Source: Limonium bicolor
Taxonomy: Eukaryota; Streptophyta; Magnoliopsida; Caryophyllales; Plumbaginaceae
NCBI GenBank assembly: GCA_023374045.1
Contig: CM041781.1
Span: forward strand, 148,420,982 to 148,484,981
Reading direction: 5' to 3'
Length of the DNA stretch: 64,000 nt
Shown: positions 11,682 to 23,100 of the stretch, one piece after another
How the letters are laid out: each line of letters begins with the position of its first letter
Numbering within the stretch: the first letter of the stretch is position 1
The notes under the pieces: model-generated
Told to the model about the DNA's origin: nothing
The model's input: the letters and a program-made list of their open reading frames with translations, nothing else
Databases searched by the model: none
Translations under genes and position numbers: made by a program

Positions 11682-12176
11682 GTGTTTAAAGGGGTGGCTA
11701 TTACCGTGACTGCTACTAGCATTTGGCACTCTTTGGGATTACCTATAGCTGTTCGGGTTCCAACTGTGGAGAATAGGGAAAATATGCCATTGTTGGAACG
11801 ACAGGCTAAGGAGTACTACATTAACCTGATTGTCAATGATCCGGAGGTTCAAAACCGGCAGCGGAGGAATAACCGGGACAAGCAGGTTGTCACGGGGGAT
11901 AAGCTACCGACCTCTAGAGAGTGTCTGATTTTAGGGGTGCTGATGTATAATCTTCGCCCCCAGGAGTGCGCTGATCTGAATATGTATGACTGCTGGCTTA
12001 TGCGCTACATCCTGCACGACGATTATGCCGCTGCAGGGGTTCTACCCGCTATGCATCGAATTATCTTTAACTCCATGGTCCGGGTGGTTGAGACCGATCA
12101 CTCCTCTTCTCTCCCATTCCCACACCTTCTACAGTCGTTATTTACTGTCGCGGGGGTGGATGTTTCTGATGAGTAG
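11682..12176 (+). CDS. Env-position ORF of the Athila-like element (plant transposon protein type)
   Basis: A 164-aa ORF downstream of pol, where Athila elements carry their extra (env-like) ORF. It includes TVENRENMPLLERQAKEYYI, LRPQECADLNMYDCWLMRY, and a C-terminal LPFPHLLQSLFTVAGVDV. The last motif resembles the C-terminal part of the domain annotated as putative plant transposon protein in such elements; this is from memory of the family, not a search. No signal peptide or membrane segment is apparent. The ORF is shorter than usual and probably 5'-truncated, and the palindromic array precedes it. The function of this family is not established. Confidence 0.55.
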   Translation: MFKGVAITVTATSIWHSLGLPIAVRVPTVENRENMPLLERQAKEYYINLIVNDPEVQNRQRRNNRDKQVVTGDKLPTSRECLILGVLMYNLRPQECADLNMYDCWLMRYILHDDYAAAGVLPAMHRIIFNSMVRVVETDHSSSLPFPHLLQSLFTVAGVDVSDE

Positions 12177-12226
12177 CCTCAGTATCCTCGGTCTACTCTC
12201 GATATGACAATGATGCGCTTCTTTCA

Positions 12227-12652
12227 GTGGGAGAAGATGGACGGGCAGTGGGTGAAGCGTCGACGAGCTGCACGGGCACCGTGAGCTGTGAGATTGCTGA
12301 TGAGGATGATGCCGCTGCTTATGAGGCTGATGCTGCTGGTGGTGAGACCCCAGACATTCAGATACCTGCTGGACCGGCCTCGGGTTATGACGAGCTGCTG
12401 CGAGAGTTTAGAGACTGGAGGGGGATGACCACAGCTCGTTTTGATGGGTTCTCGGATTATATGACTCAGATGGATAGCCGCCTGGACGGGATGAGTTCGA
12501 CGATCTATGACTATGGTGCACGACTCTCGGCTTTGGAGACTCACCAGACAGAGTACGAGGCTCGGCAGGATGCACGGTTTGCTGAGTTCCAGGCTCGTCA
12601 GGAGGCCCGGTTCCGCGACTATGATGACCGCTTTGCACAGCTGGAGTCCTAG
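12227..12652 (+). CDS. C-terminal coiled-coil ORF of the env-position protein
   Basis: A 141-aa ORF 50 bases after the previous one and likely its continuation after a frameshift or stop near 12174-12230. It starts acidic (DEDDAAAYEADAAGGE). Residues from about 60 onward form a helical, heptad-like region (WRGMTTARFDGFSDYMTQMDSRLDGM), ending in repeats of EARQDARFAEFQ and EARQEARFRDYD. Coiled-coil tails of this kind are common at the end of Athila env-position proteins. I do not assign a function. Confidence 0.5.
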   Translation: MGEDGRAVGEASTSCTGTVSCEIADEDDAAAYEADAAGGETPDIQIPAGPASGYDELLREFRDWRGMTTARFDGFSDYMTQMDSRLDGMSSTIYDYGARLSALETHQTEYEARQDARFAEFQARQEARFRDYDDRFAQLES

Positions 12653-13057
12653 CGCTTACCCCGTCAGTAGTACATGTGTCGGTTTATGCCTTCTCCTTCA
12701 TCGGTTTTCCATCTTTTATTGCTATTTTGATGTCTTTTTACATTTTATCATTTGTGATATTTTGATGTTTTTTTAGGTTGTTAGCTTTTGATTCAATTGG
12801 TTTTATGTTTTCTGTTTGGGATGTAACTAATGCACCTAATGATTCTTCACTTTTCTCTCCATGGTTAATGAAATGCTACTTTGTGTAGTACTGTGTTTTG
12901 ATATTCCTCCAGGATTGCTATTATTTTGATTAGTTTCACAGACCATACAAAGGAGACTCTGCCCGATTCTTTCCAGAACTCCGTCCACACGATTATATCA
13001 TCACTCAACCAGGGGATTTCTGTTCTACCTTTTTTATTTTGTTTTAATTTTGAAAGC
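12653..13057. other. Athila-like 3' UTR, no gene seen
   Basis: T-rich sequence without coding signal. It is consistent with the untranslated region between the last ORF and the polypurine-tract modules. Confidence 0.5.
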
Positions 13058-13165
13058 AATGAGGGCATTGCTTGATTTTAAGTGTGAGAAAGGAGGGTTA
13101 CACTTGGTATTATATTGAAAGCAATGAGGGCATTGCTTGACTTTAAGTGTGAGAAAGGGGGGAGT
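13058..13165 (+). repeat. Two copies of a hairpin plus PPT-like module
   Basis: A direct duplication about 64 bp apart. Each copy has a perfect stem GCAATG-AGGG-CATTGC (13058-13073 and 13122-13137), then TTGA-TTTTAAGTGTGAGAAA and a G-rich run (GGAGGG or GGGGGG), then TTACACTTGG. The layout matches the true LTR-adjacent tract at 14023-14060, so these look like internal copies of the polypurine-tract region. Confidence 0.7.
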
Positions 13166-14022
13166 TTACACTTGGTTTTATTGAGGATATCAATTTGTTT
13201 CTGCTTTTCTATCACTGATTTTTGCTTACCCTCAACAAATTTTTCGATTAAGACTTACTTGGTTTTAATTGGTGGTAAGATGAGTCAGTTGGGAATACCA
13301 TACGAGTAGCACATTCTCTGAAGTCGAATTTGGATTTCAAGTCAAAGACATTTGGGCTACGCTGCTTGTATGTACAGAGTTTGCTAAATTTTATCTATTT
13401 CTTTCAATAAAAGGTGAGGCCACTTTTGTGACTATTTTTGTTTGGATTAACCTGGGGCTTTGGAAAGTTATGGTATGAAAGGAAAGAAAGGACAAAGGCA
13501 AGGTACTCCTCTAATATATCCTGAATCGGAACAGGCCTCTTCCATCTGGTTATTAAGCCCTTGGAGTGCCTTATCACTCATCTACCTAAGGTCATCTGAT
13601 ATGGGATAGAAGGCCTAACACCGCTATATGGATGGGGAGAAAAGTCTGGGAGGATGAAAAAGAATAACGCTAATTCAGAAAGAAGGAAAGTACTTTCAAT
13701 CTAGTAAGTTAATGCAAATTCTTCTTTGATTATGAGTACGTGGCAATGAAAGGTAATATGGAATATGATATTACTTCTTGCCCCTTCTCGTCCAATGGAT
13801 TGTGGTGACTAAAAGGAAAGTAAAGCCCTGTGTGAAATCTGGACTAGATAGTTATGAAAATTTTCTCAAGCATTTAACAACGTTCCCACTTCACTGTTTA
13901 TGAAAACCTGCAGTACTAACCATTGTGTCTTTTGGTTGTTGTTCAATACTAGATTTCCTTGTACACTTTTCCTAATCTGATGAGTCCCCGCTATTGAAAT
14001 CCAGTATATTATTATTGCAATG
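13166..14022. other. Athila-like 3' UTR, no gene seen
   Basis: No ORF with recognisable content. Mixed A/T-rich DNA between the internal PPT-like copies and the LTR-adjacent one. Confidence 0.5.
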
Positions 14023-14060
14023 TTTGCTTGAGGGCAAGCAAAGGTTAAGTGTGAGAAAGT
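14023..14060 (+). promoter_or_regulatory. Hairpin and polypurine tract before the Athila-like 3' LTR
   Basis: Perfect 8-bp stem TTTGCTTG-AGGG-CAAGCAAA (14023-14042), then GGTTAAGTGTGAGAAAGT, then the LTR start TGATAAGTCG at 14061. A purine-rich tract next to the 3' LTR primes plus-strand DNA synthesis in LTR retrotransposons. The hairpin is the extra feature. Confidence 0.7.
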
Positions 14061-14472
14061 TGATAAGTCGGGAATTTATCTATCTTTATGGGGTTTATTT
14101 GTGTTTAATTCATCATCATCTGTTAATAAAGTCCCGCCTTATGGCTAGTTATATGATTATATTTGCAATTGTCTTCTATGATGGGTTTACGTGTTATTTC
14201 AGGCGAAAATCTCAAGAAAACACATTCCCGTTCATTGTAATGTATTTTGGACGGTCAAACATGTTGAACAGAGTGAAGACTTGCATGAATTCTCAATTTT
14301 AGGATGGGTTCGGGACCTTGCACATACCCTATGTCCCTGACCATCATTAGAGTTACTCTCGAACTGATTTGGAGACTGGTCCGGGACTTGTAACAAACCC
14401 TAAGTCCCGGACCAACCAAAGGCACTACTCTCGACCTATTTTCAATGACCGGTCCGGGACTTGATACGTATC
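14061..14472 (+). repeat. Athila-like 3' LTR, truncated by the composite element
   Basis: Starts TGATAAGTCG after the polypurine tract and is cut at 14472, where the long-LTR composite begins. From 14306 it carries GGTCCGGGAC palindromes at 14306-14342, 14379-14413 and a half palindrome from 14451, with 72-73 bp spacing, like 11353-11607. The composite thus interrupts the third palindrome. Confidence 0.65.
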
Positions 14473-14804
14473 TGTAGACACCAAAAATTCTCACCCCATA
14501 AAACAAGTTCTGAAATAATGAATAAAATAAGAGGGGTCGTCGCCTTTCTTTAAAAAAAAAACATGTTATCGTGCATAAAGCAATCTCTTTAAAATTTTCA
14601 AATGTTTGCACAAAAAAGAAAAAAAGCTTGCTTGAAAATGAATCCTTGAACAGCAAAATTGATTTCAAAAATGTGTTTTGGAAAATATATTTTCTACATA
14701 ATTTTATTTACAATCTTCGAACATATTTTTTTGATTCACTCAAACTACCCCTTTAATATCAGTCAGAACCAGCTCATGACATATTCGTTGCAAAAATTAA
14801 AACA

Positions 14805-14887
14805 AGAGTAGCCTTGGTGCAGTGGTGTAGACGCCTATCTCTAACACCGTACGTCCCAATTTCGAATACTAGGTGGGACAATTTTTT
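14805..14887 (+). repeat. tRNA-related SINE-like head
   Basis: A-box-like TGGTGCAGTGG (14815-14825) and B-box-like ATTTCGAATAC (14859-14869) lie about 35 bases apart, followed by a short T-run at 14881-14887. This fits the RNA polymerase III promoter head of a degenerate plant SINE. The body and target duplication are not clear, so it could be chance or a tRNA relic. Confidence 0.35.
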
Positions 14888-15028
14888 GGACTCTTCGTTT
14901 TCGGGACTAAATAATATATGGGCTCCAATCCTCAGTCCAATTCGCTCCAAGTGCGATAAAAAAAGAGAAGAGAAAAGGATTCAAAACACAGGCCCATCTT
15001 CAAAACCCTAAACCCCACCTACTACTGT

Positions 15029-15036
15029 TATAAAAG
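15029..15036 (+). promoter_or_regulatory. Candidate LTR A TATA box
   Basis: TATAAAAG, flanked by AAACCCTA words (15004-15012 and 15047-15053). AAACCCTA resembles the plant telo-box promoter element. LTR B has CAAAAACCCTAGCC at about 29422 but no clear TATA box there. Promoter use is inferred. Confidence 0.45.
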
Positions 15037-15169
15037 CTGAACAAAAAACCCTACATTGGAGGAGGCGGCCGACAACACAAGTCCCAATTCCTGAAATCTT
15101 TTCTCGACAAAACCTCTCATTCAAAAAAAAAAGAATACGAGCTTCCTTCTTCTCTGAAAAATTAGCATG

Positions 15170-16520
15170 TGAACAAAAACACCGCTCTACCCCCATTCTC
15201 TTCATTGACGGCAAACAGAGAACACAAAATGACTAAGAACAAGGCCGACAAAGAGACCCCTCTCTTCTTCTTCTTCAGCTATCCCCCTCCACGACATTAA
15301 GAACTCCATATCGTTGGAAAATAAAAACAGTCATCTCTCATCGTCCTCTTCATTCTCGCTAGTAGCAAGGAACATACATGCTGCAGCTTCATCCCTCCCC
15401 AAAACACTGAAGCACAAGCATACATACTCACATTGTCCCGTCATTACCTTTAAATCGGTAATTTTGCAAACCGACTGTTGAACAAGAAGCATACAGCTCC
15501 AACCTTCTTCAACCACTTCACATTGGTAATTTTGCAACACCACTAACGGGCGAACAAGAATCATACAGAGGAACATACATGCTCTACTTTGGTTCATCTC
15601 TTCACACAAACTGCTGAATATGAAACATACACACCAGGACTGTTTTCATTCTCTTCTTCCTCACCGTTATTTTGCTCACCCAACTGCCGAAACAAAACAC
15701 ACATCTCTGTCCTCTCTTCATCTCTTCCTCGCAGTAATCTTGCACCCAAACTGGTGAGCCATACAAACTCTCTGACGACTCTCTTTTTCACTTCCCTCCT
15801 CATCGCCAGCCTGGAGAACGAGGACATACAAGCTCGCAAGCTCTTCATTCTCTTCACTTCTGAGCAAGGAACCGGGCGAGGCGAACAGAAGCAACATGCT
15901 CTGCGGTTCATTTTCTTCTTCTTTTTTTTAACCGACGAACTCAAATACATGCTCCACCCTTATTATTTTCTTCACGACAAGCAAGGAGCGTACAACTCCA
16001 ATTTCTTCATTCACGGTGAATAGGAAGCATACAGACCATACATGTTCTCGCCTCCCCTTCTCTTCACCGACAACAGTTCATTCTCTTCACCGGCAAATTT
16101 TTGCAACCTCGCTGGCGAACTAGTAACGCACTAGCCCCCTTCTTGATTCTCTTCACCGCTGACGAACAAGAAAATACAAGATCTACTCCTTCGTTCTCTT
16201 CATTCACGCGAGCAAAGGACGCACAACTCAGCCCTCGTTTCTGCTCTCTTTACACTGGAAACACCAATCCACTTCTCTCGGTTTCTCTTCACCAACGCCG
16301 ACGAACAGGGAGTATGCTCCATCGTCTTTTCTTCTCTTCATCTTGCATGCTCTGCGCTGTCATCCGTCTCTTCCTGCACGTTTTTGCAACCCCTCGGTGA
16401 AGCAGAGAACGTACAGACTCGCCTTCATTCCTTCCACCCGGCGGAGCAAGGAGCATATAACCTCCACGCCTCCTTCGTCCTCATCAACCCGCGGACAAGG
16501 AGCAGATACGTTGAACTCGT
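15170..16520 (+). repeat. Degenerate about 70-bp array shared with the hAT-like element
   Basis: Roughly 18 units built on TTCATTCTCTTCACC, GGTAATTTTGCAACC, GGCGAACAAGGAACATACAT, GCTCTGC. Good matches are at 15366-15384, 15465-15490, 15525-15580, 15885-15905 and 16080-16115. The same orientation and unit order occur at 4560-5110. LTRs B and C lack it. Frames are interrupted; there is no coding evidence. Confidence 0.7.
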
Positions 16521-18406
16521 TCCTGGTATTTATCGCTGATGATTCTCTTTGTTTGACAGTACTTTCAAGATTTATCGATGTTTGTTATTTTCTGTGACTT
16601 GCCTTGAGTATTGAAGTTTGAAGATAGTTGTGTATATCGACATCTCTCACTGTGATTTTAGTATTCTTTTTTTTAGGGGATTTTAATATTCATTCGTATA
16701 TATGTTCGGTGCTGTATATGTCGGTTAACAGGAAACATGTTTGTTTGTATTTGGTTATGCTCTGTCCATTTGATTCTTAAACTGCAGGAGCGAAAAAACA
16801 AACGTGTAGTTTAGTATGTATTATTTAGTTTAATTGCTCGCTTCAGATTTAGGAGTAGATTAATGTTTGTTTACTTTACTTTTTACTTTTTATATAGACA
16901 TATATTTTTTATAACTGTTACGTGAAAGGAAATGGAACAAAAAAAAAGATAGGAGCTTATCGTGCCAACTTTTACTCTCGGTACTGGTACTTGATAATGA
17001 ACGAATGTGGAATTAATTTGCGGTAAATAAAAGCTCCCTGAATTAGGACTTTCCATCTTTTGATTTGTTTTTCTTTTTAAGTAATTTGCTAGGATATTAT
17101 TAATGTTTCAACAATCCCCGTAGTTCATTTTCCAACTAAGGCCTATATAGAAGTCTTGTAGTAGTTTTTAATTTAGCTCCTTTTAACTAGCAGTTTCTAA
17201 TAATTTGTTTTTTTTGCAAAAGCATTGATAGCTTTCGACTATGTCTTATTTCCTCTCATGCTATTAAATTGTAAGTCTTATTGTTAATATCCATGCACGT
17301 GTTTCTTTGATTGTAACATGTTCGATATTCTTATGAATTGACCCAATTTGTTATTAGTCGGACTAGGCTAGTACAGGTGGCCCTAGAATAGCCTTTAGGT
17401 TTGCCCATTTATTGCTGGACACTTCGAGTCCAGTTTAGAAAGCTTCTAGGTTCAGGATGTTCCTCGCTCAAACGGGCCGTAGAGTCTGATCGGTGGGGAA
17501 TGCCCTTTCTTTGTAAAATTTCCAAACAATCCATAATTGTCAGAATAAGACTCACAATCAATGATTCATTTCAATCAACGACAATTCAATTCAAGACCCA
17601 AAATTCAATTCCAAAGTCAATTTGATTTCAATTCCAAAATAAATCCATTCTAATTCCAAAATCATCCCTGATTCAAATATTTAGAAAAATCAAATCAATT
17701 CGATAAAAGTTCTCTCATTTCCAATTCGATAAAAAATTCTTTCATTTCAATTCGATAAAAAATCTATCAATTCCGATTCGATAAAAATTCATTCATCCCA
17801 ATTCAATAAAAATTCTTTTGAACCCAATTCAATAAAAACTCATTCATTCTGATGTGACTCAGATTCATTCGTTTCAATTCAATAAAATTTCATTCAACTC
17901 CGATTCGATAAAAATTTTGAAATTCAATTCACAAATCATTTCAACTTCAAAAATCATTTTCAAGAAAAATCCATTCTAAAATCTTCTTAAAATTTCAGGC
18001 CACACAAATTCCAAGCCCAAATCCGGCCCACATCTCAAGGCCTGAATCTGGCCCATATTTCATAGCCCAATTTGAGGCCCAATTCGAGGCCAACTTTCAA
18101 ACCCGACCCAAATTCAAATTAGCCCAAATCTGGCCCAATTCCATTTCAAGATCAGTCCAAAAATCAATCCAGCTCGAATCAATTCCAAATTCGATTTAAA
18201 TCCAATGCAACTACAATTCCATTTCAATTCAATCCAATTTCAAAGCCCAAACATCAATTCAATTCAAATGTCAAATAAAGCCCAACATCCAAAATAAAAA
18301 GGCCCAAGGCCCAAATCAGTCCAAAAACAATTTTCAGCCCGCTTTCTAAGGCCTAACCCGGCCCAATTCCAATGTCCAAATCGGCCCACTTTTCAAAGGC
18401 CCAAAC

Positions 18407-18600
18407 CTTGACCAAGGCCTAATTCAACCCAAAAGCCCGACCAAGGCCTAAACCCAAAAGCCCAACCAAGGCCCAATCCGGCCCAAAACTTGACCAAGGC
18501 CTAATTCAACCCAAAAGCCCGACCAAGGCCTAAACCCAAAAGCCCAACCAAGGCCCAATCCGGCCCAAAACTTGACCAAGGCCCAATTCGGCCCAATTCA
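18407..18600 (+). repeat. 82-bp tandem repeat in LTR A
   Basis: CTTGACCAAGGCC recurs at 18407, 18489 and 18571, giving two full 82-bp units and a partial third. It is followed by CTTTGACC/GGTCCAAC-type short repeats to about 18830. Non-coding. Confidence 0.75.
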
Positions 18601-19392
18601 ACCCAAAAGCCCAACCCAGGCCCAATTCGGCTCAAACCTTGACCAAGGCCAAATCCGGTCCCACTTTGACCCGGTCCAATTATGCCTAACCCGAACTTTG
18701 ACTTGGTCCAACTTTGACCAATCCAAACTTTGATCTTGACCCAACTTTGACCCGGTCCAACTTTGACTTTAGCCTGAACTTTGACCGTGACCCAAACTTT
18801 GACCAACCCAAATTTTGACCTGACCCGTTTTCCAATCCCAACCCATATTTGATTCAAATCCAAATTCAATTCAATTCAAAACTCATTCAAAATCCAAATT
18901 CAATTCCAAATTCATCTCAATTCACATTCATCTCAATTCAAATTCATTCAATTCCAATTCAATCAAACTTCATCCAATTTCAACTCAGTTCAAAAATTCA
19001 TTTACTTTGAAAACCATTTCAAATTCCGATTCAATAAATTCATTTCAATCCCAAATAATTCCTAACTTCATGGACTCAAATCATCCCTCAAAATCCCATT
19101 ACCCCGCACATTCGAATGTCTCACAGACCCGAGTGTCTCACAGACTTTGTTATTCCAATGATTCGAATGTCTCACAGACCTGAGCATCTCACAGACCCGA
19201 GCGTCTCATAGATCCGAGCGTCTCACAGACTTTGACATCTCAAGGTTTCAAACGTCTCACACACCCGAGCGTCTCACAGACTAGCATCCCGAACCTAAAC
19301 TTCTCGAAATTTCGAACCCTTCTAAATCTCAAACACCTCAAATATCTTCAAACTCCACAAACATCTAACTTCCAAAACCCAAAAACTCTGAA

Positions 19393-20149
19393 CTACGTAA
19401 GGTCTTATCTCAACAGGGAGTTGAGTACGTAGGCAACCCACATAGGGTGCGACCCCACATCAATCAAAATGCCATTTTTCACTCAGCCATCTCACCTCCA
19501 AACAACCCCGTATTGTCTCACGGATCCGAGCGTCTCACAGACTTTGTTATCCCAATGATTCGAATATCTCACAGACCAGAGCATCTCACAGACCCGAGCG
19601 TCTCACAGATCCGAATGTCTCACAGATTTTGACATCTCTAGATTTCAAATGTCTCATAGACCCGAGCGTCTCAAAGACTACAACACCCCACACATCAAAC
19701 ATTTCTAAAAACCCTCAAACATCAAAACTTCCAAGATCCCAAAAAACTCTGAACTACGTAAGGTCTGATCTCAACAGGGAGTTGAGTACGTAGGCAACCC
19801 ACATAGGGTGCGACCCCACATCAATCAAAATGCCATTTTTCACTCAGCCATCTCACCTCCAAACAACCCCGTATGTCTCACGGATCCGAGCGTCTCACAG
19901 ACTTTGTTATCCCAATGATTCGAATATCTCACAGACCAGAGCATCTCACAGCCGAGCGTCTCACAGATCCGAATGTCTCACAGATTTTGACATCTCTAGA
20001 TTTCAAATGTCTCATAGACCCGAGCGTCTCAAAGACTACAACACCCCACACATCAAACATTTCTAAAAACCCTCAAACATCAAAACTTCCAAGATCCCAA
20101 AAACGTGAACTACGTAAGGTCTGATCTCAACAGGGAGTTGAGTACGTAG
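19393..20149 (+). repeat. About 360-bp repeats carrying the 40-nt hairpin in LTR A
   Basis: The hairpin CTACGTA...CTCAAC-AGGGA-GTTGAG-TACGTAG is at 19393-19432, 19754-19793 and 20110-20149. Between copies, TCTCACAGACC and GAGCGTCTCACAGAC words recur. The first copy has one change in the bulge (CTTATCT in place of CTGATCT). LTRs B and C have two copies each. Confidence 0.85.
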
Positions 20150-23100
20150 GCAGCCCATACAGGGTGCGACCCCATTCCAAATCAAAAAACCATTTCCCCC
20201 CTCTAAGGTGGCCCTCATGTCTCTCAAAACACTCAAACTTTCTTCGGCTCCCACAAACTTGAAACTATCAGACTTCTAGTCTTGTCTATTCACTCAACCT
20301 CAGACTTTTCTCAAAGCTTCATTCTATACTCATCCGAATTCATCAACTTCTTCTTGGCGCTAGCTTGACAGAAAAGCTCGCCTCACCCACTCGTTTTCTC
20401 CCCCTGTCCTAATCCTATCCTTGGCTTTTAATTGAATCTCTCTAATAAGGTTTTGAAAGAAGACAATCCCGACAATTGGAGACCGAGGTTTCCTCGGGCA
20501 CCAATCCGAAGTCGTGGTCGTTGCCACTTCTGAGGGGTGTAACCCAGTGCGAACCCACAACAGAATCTCTGCAAATGACCAGATAGTCCTATCCATAGAC
20601 AATAATCTCAGAGTCAATTAACGGTTCTTAGAACCCTCTTTCCCTTTCCTTCCTAGTTCTTTAGGTCAAACTAGGTGGCGACTCTAGTCAATCCCGCTTA
20701 TAGAGGCACAAGTCCGCGTGGGGCCCATTGAGAGTGGGTGTAGTGCTCACTAGCATTCCCCTTATGCTTTCTGGGAAAGACGGACGATAGAGTAGGTATT
20801 TGAGGGATGCCAAGGTGACAGGTTTTCACCCTCCACAGAATGGCATTTTAGGATCTAAGCTTTTCAGTCAAGAACCATATTTAGATAGACCCCCCTCATA
20901 CCGAAAAATCACCCTCCACAGAATGGCGACTCTGCTGGGGAAAACTTGAGTAAGTTTTTCTCATAAACTTGCTCAAGGAAGACTGAACTCCATTCAAAAT
21001 TGTCAGGATTCCCCAACTTCTTTCAAAACCTTCGAGAGATTCATTTCCAAGCCTTTAGGATTACTCTACTCCACACTTAGAGTGTGCTTTGTGAGGATAG
21101 AGGATGAGTGTTTAGAATTCGAAGTTGACTTTGATTTCCACATGTGTGTTTTGAGCTTTGCATGCTTCACTCTTGTTTACTATTGTGTGTTTATTGTCTT
21201 ATGTTCACTGCCCTTCATTCATGATATAATTGCTTGTTTATGGTTTTGTAAATGGGGCCTTCGTAGAAAGGAGCCAACCCATTGTTGCATCGGGTAGTTT
21301 AGGAGCATGCATTCCTCTGTGTCACTTTACTATCTGCGGGCGGGATTAACAATTGGTCCCAATTGATTCCCTCTGAGTATGGGTCCTTCGTAGTTAAGGA
21401 GTAAACCCACGAGGTGGTACGGCCGTAGTTGTCTACACCTTGAAAACAACTCAGGATCCCTTCAAACACCTTTTCGAGTCAAAGCCAGCATATAGTAAGC
21501 TATGAGCCTTCAGTGTCCAGCTGCCTTATCCGGTGTCTAGGATGGGTTTATGGGTAGTCACCCCCTTGTATGCCGCCTGTCTGACCACCCTTCACATTAC
21601 CCTGAAGATTGCATGGGCTCAGTTCTCCAAGTGTCCTTTGCACCACGGGTGTTTCTAAAGCCTGATGTCACGCTACACGTCCATAGAGGATCCCGTATTT
21701 ACCGGATACCCATACATGGCACAACGTAGTCAGTGAATAATTTGGACTTTAGACACACCTGACCGTGCAGACGACGGGAGACCCGATCCCATGCAATACT
21801 TCCCCGAGTTTTCCGGAAGTGAGTATGTTGTGATAATCACCGGCCGTGGCTCGTGTGGCTGTATCATTTCGGGTATCCTGACCTTTCGAACTTAAGCACT
21901 CCGGACTTTCTTGATGACATGCCTCATAAGGCATAACAGAGATAAATCCCGAGAGATGAACAGTGAAGGGATGACGGTTCCCCCGGTGGTATGGAAGCAT
22001 TGATTGACCTGGAAGGTGATTATCCCAATCATTCACACTCAGCTCCACATAAAATCAGCCACGATTTTTATTTGCACTTACATATATGTGTGACCACATT
22101 TTAAAAATTAGCAAAAATCAAAAAAATGAATCATGTCAAACACTCTAATGAAATATCTTTAAAGTCGTTCATCTCTAATGATTTTCAAAATTGTTATTTC
22201 CAAAACAGTTTTCAAAAACGGTTTCAATCAAAGTCTTCTAGAAAACAAACTTTGTCAAACGGTTTGCAAAAGAATAGATGTTTTCACAAATGTAGTTACA
22301 AAAACTATTTTCACAAACAGATTTCAAGAAAACCTTCTTTACACAAACGAATTTCGGAACAACATTTTTCATGGATCATATTTCAATATAGTTTTCGAAA
22401 ACAGTTTTCAAAATTGATTTTCACAAACAGATTTTAAGAAAACTACTTTACACAAACGAATTTCGGAACAACATTTTTCATGGATCATATTTCAAAATAG
22501 TTTTCGAAAACAGTTTTCAAAATTGATTTTCACAAATGTATTTCAAAATAAATGATTTAGTCCCCATGTCGTGACCCGCTATTTTTGAAGTTCAACCCAC
22601 CTTCAGGAGCAGCGGTCATTACCGTGGAGCGTACTAGTCATTTCGTGTTTTCATAAAAGTGGTGGATTTCACAAAGAATATATGCTCGATCATTCACCTT
22701 TCCTTTCTCAAAAAATGCCCCTTATTTTCCTTCACCGGAGCAAGTGGGATGCATGAAGATCAACGACGATTCGAGCCAAAATTAGAGTTGCACCAACCCG
22801 AGTCGAGCGACATGAAGATCAGAAACAACCTTTCGAGTTCGAAGCTGCAAAGGGTCAGAAGAGCACCAACCAGTTTCTCTTGATCATAGTGTCACCTTGT
22901 TTGCCGAACACGAAGACGAGCGGCGAACGGCAATCAAGAGCCCGCACATGAATGAGCTGCCAGTCAGAAGCCAAAGACGAAGCAGAAGAATTCGGGAGAA
23001 GTTTTTAAGCTCAAACTCCCCCATTTAATGACTTTTAGAATTGGTGTATAGGTTTTCCCCTAGCATTCTTTTCTCTCTTGTCCATTTCTGAATAGATTAC

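Larger units (their letters stand above)
14473..20920 (+). repeat. LTR A (6.4 kb)
   Basis: Its first 60 bases and its 3' part from about 17340 match LTR B (29191-29250 and 31676-34465), but the 2.8 kb between (14530-17340) does not visibly match. That middle part holds a SINE-like piece, a TATA box and the 70-bp array. The 3' part holds (CAATT)-rich DNA, 82-bp repeats, GAGCGTCTCACAGAC-type short repeats and three copies of the 40-nt hairpin. No coding region; long frames here are low-complexity read-through. Confidence 0.8.

Noticed and set aside
13976..14000. Hammerhead-ribozyme-like CTGATGAG followed by GAAA
   Set aside because: The bases between the two core boxes cannot form stem II, and stems I and III are absent; likely chance.
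15001..15012. Telomere-like AAACCCTA words here and at other LTR starts
   Set aside because: Single copies, not tandem; better read as telo-box-like promoter words.
18501..18869. 122-aa minus-strand frame rich in G, Q, W and K
   Set aside because: Translation of the 82-bp and GGTCCAAC repeats; shifts with the repeat, no start context or domain.
22126..22437. 103-aa frame conserved in both units (also 35675-35986)
   Set aside because: Conservation is explained by the 13.5-kb duplication; the sequence is repetitive TTTTCA/AAAC DNA.
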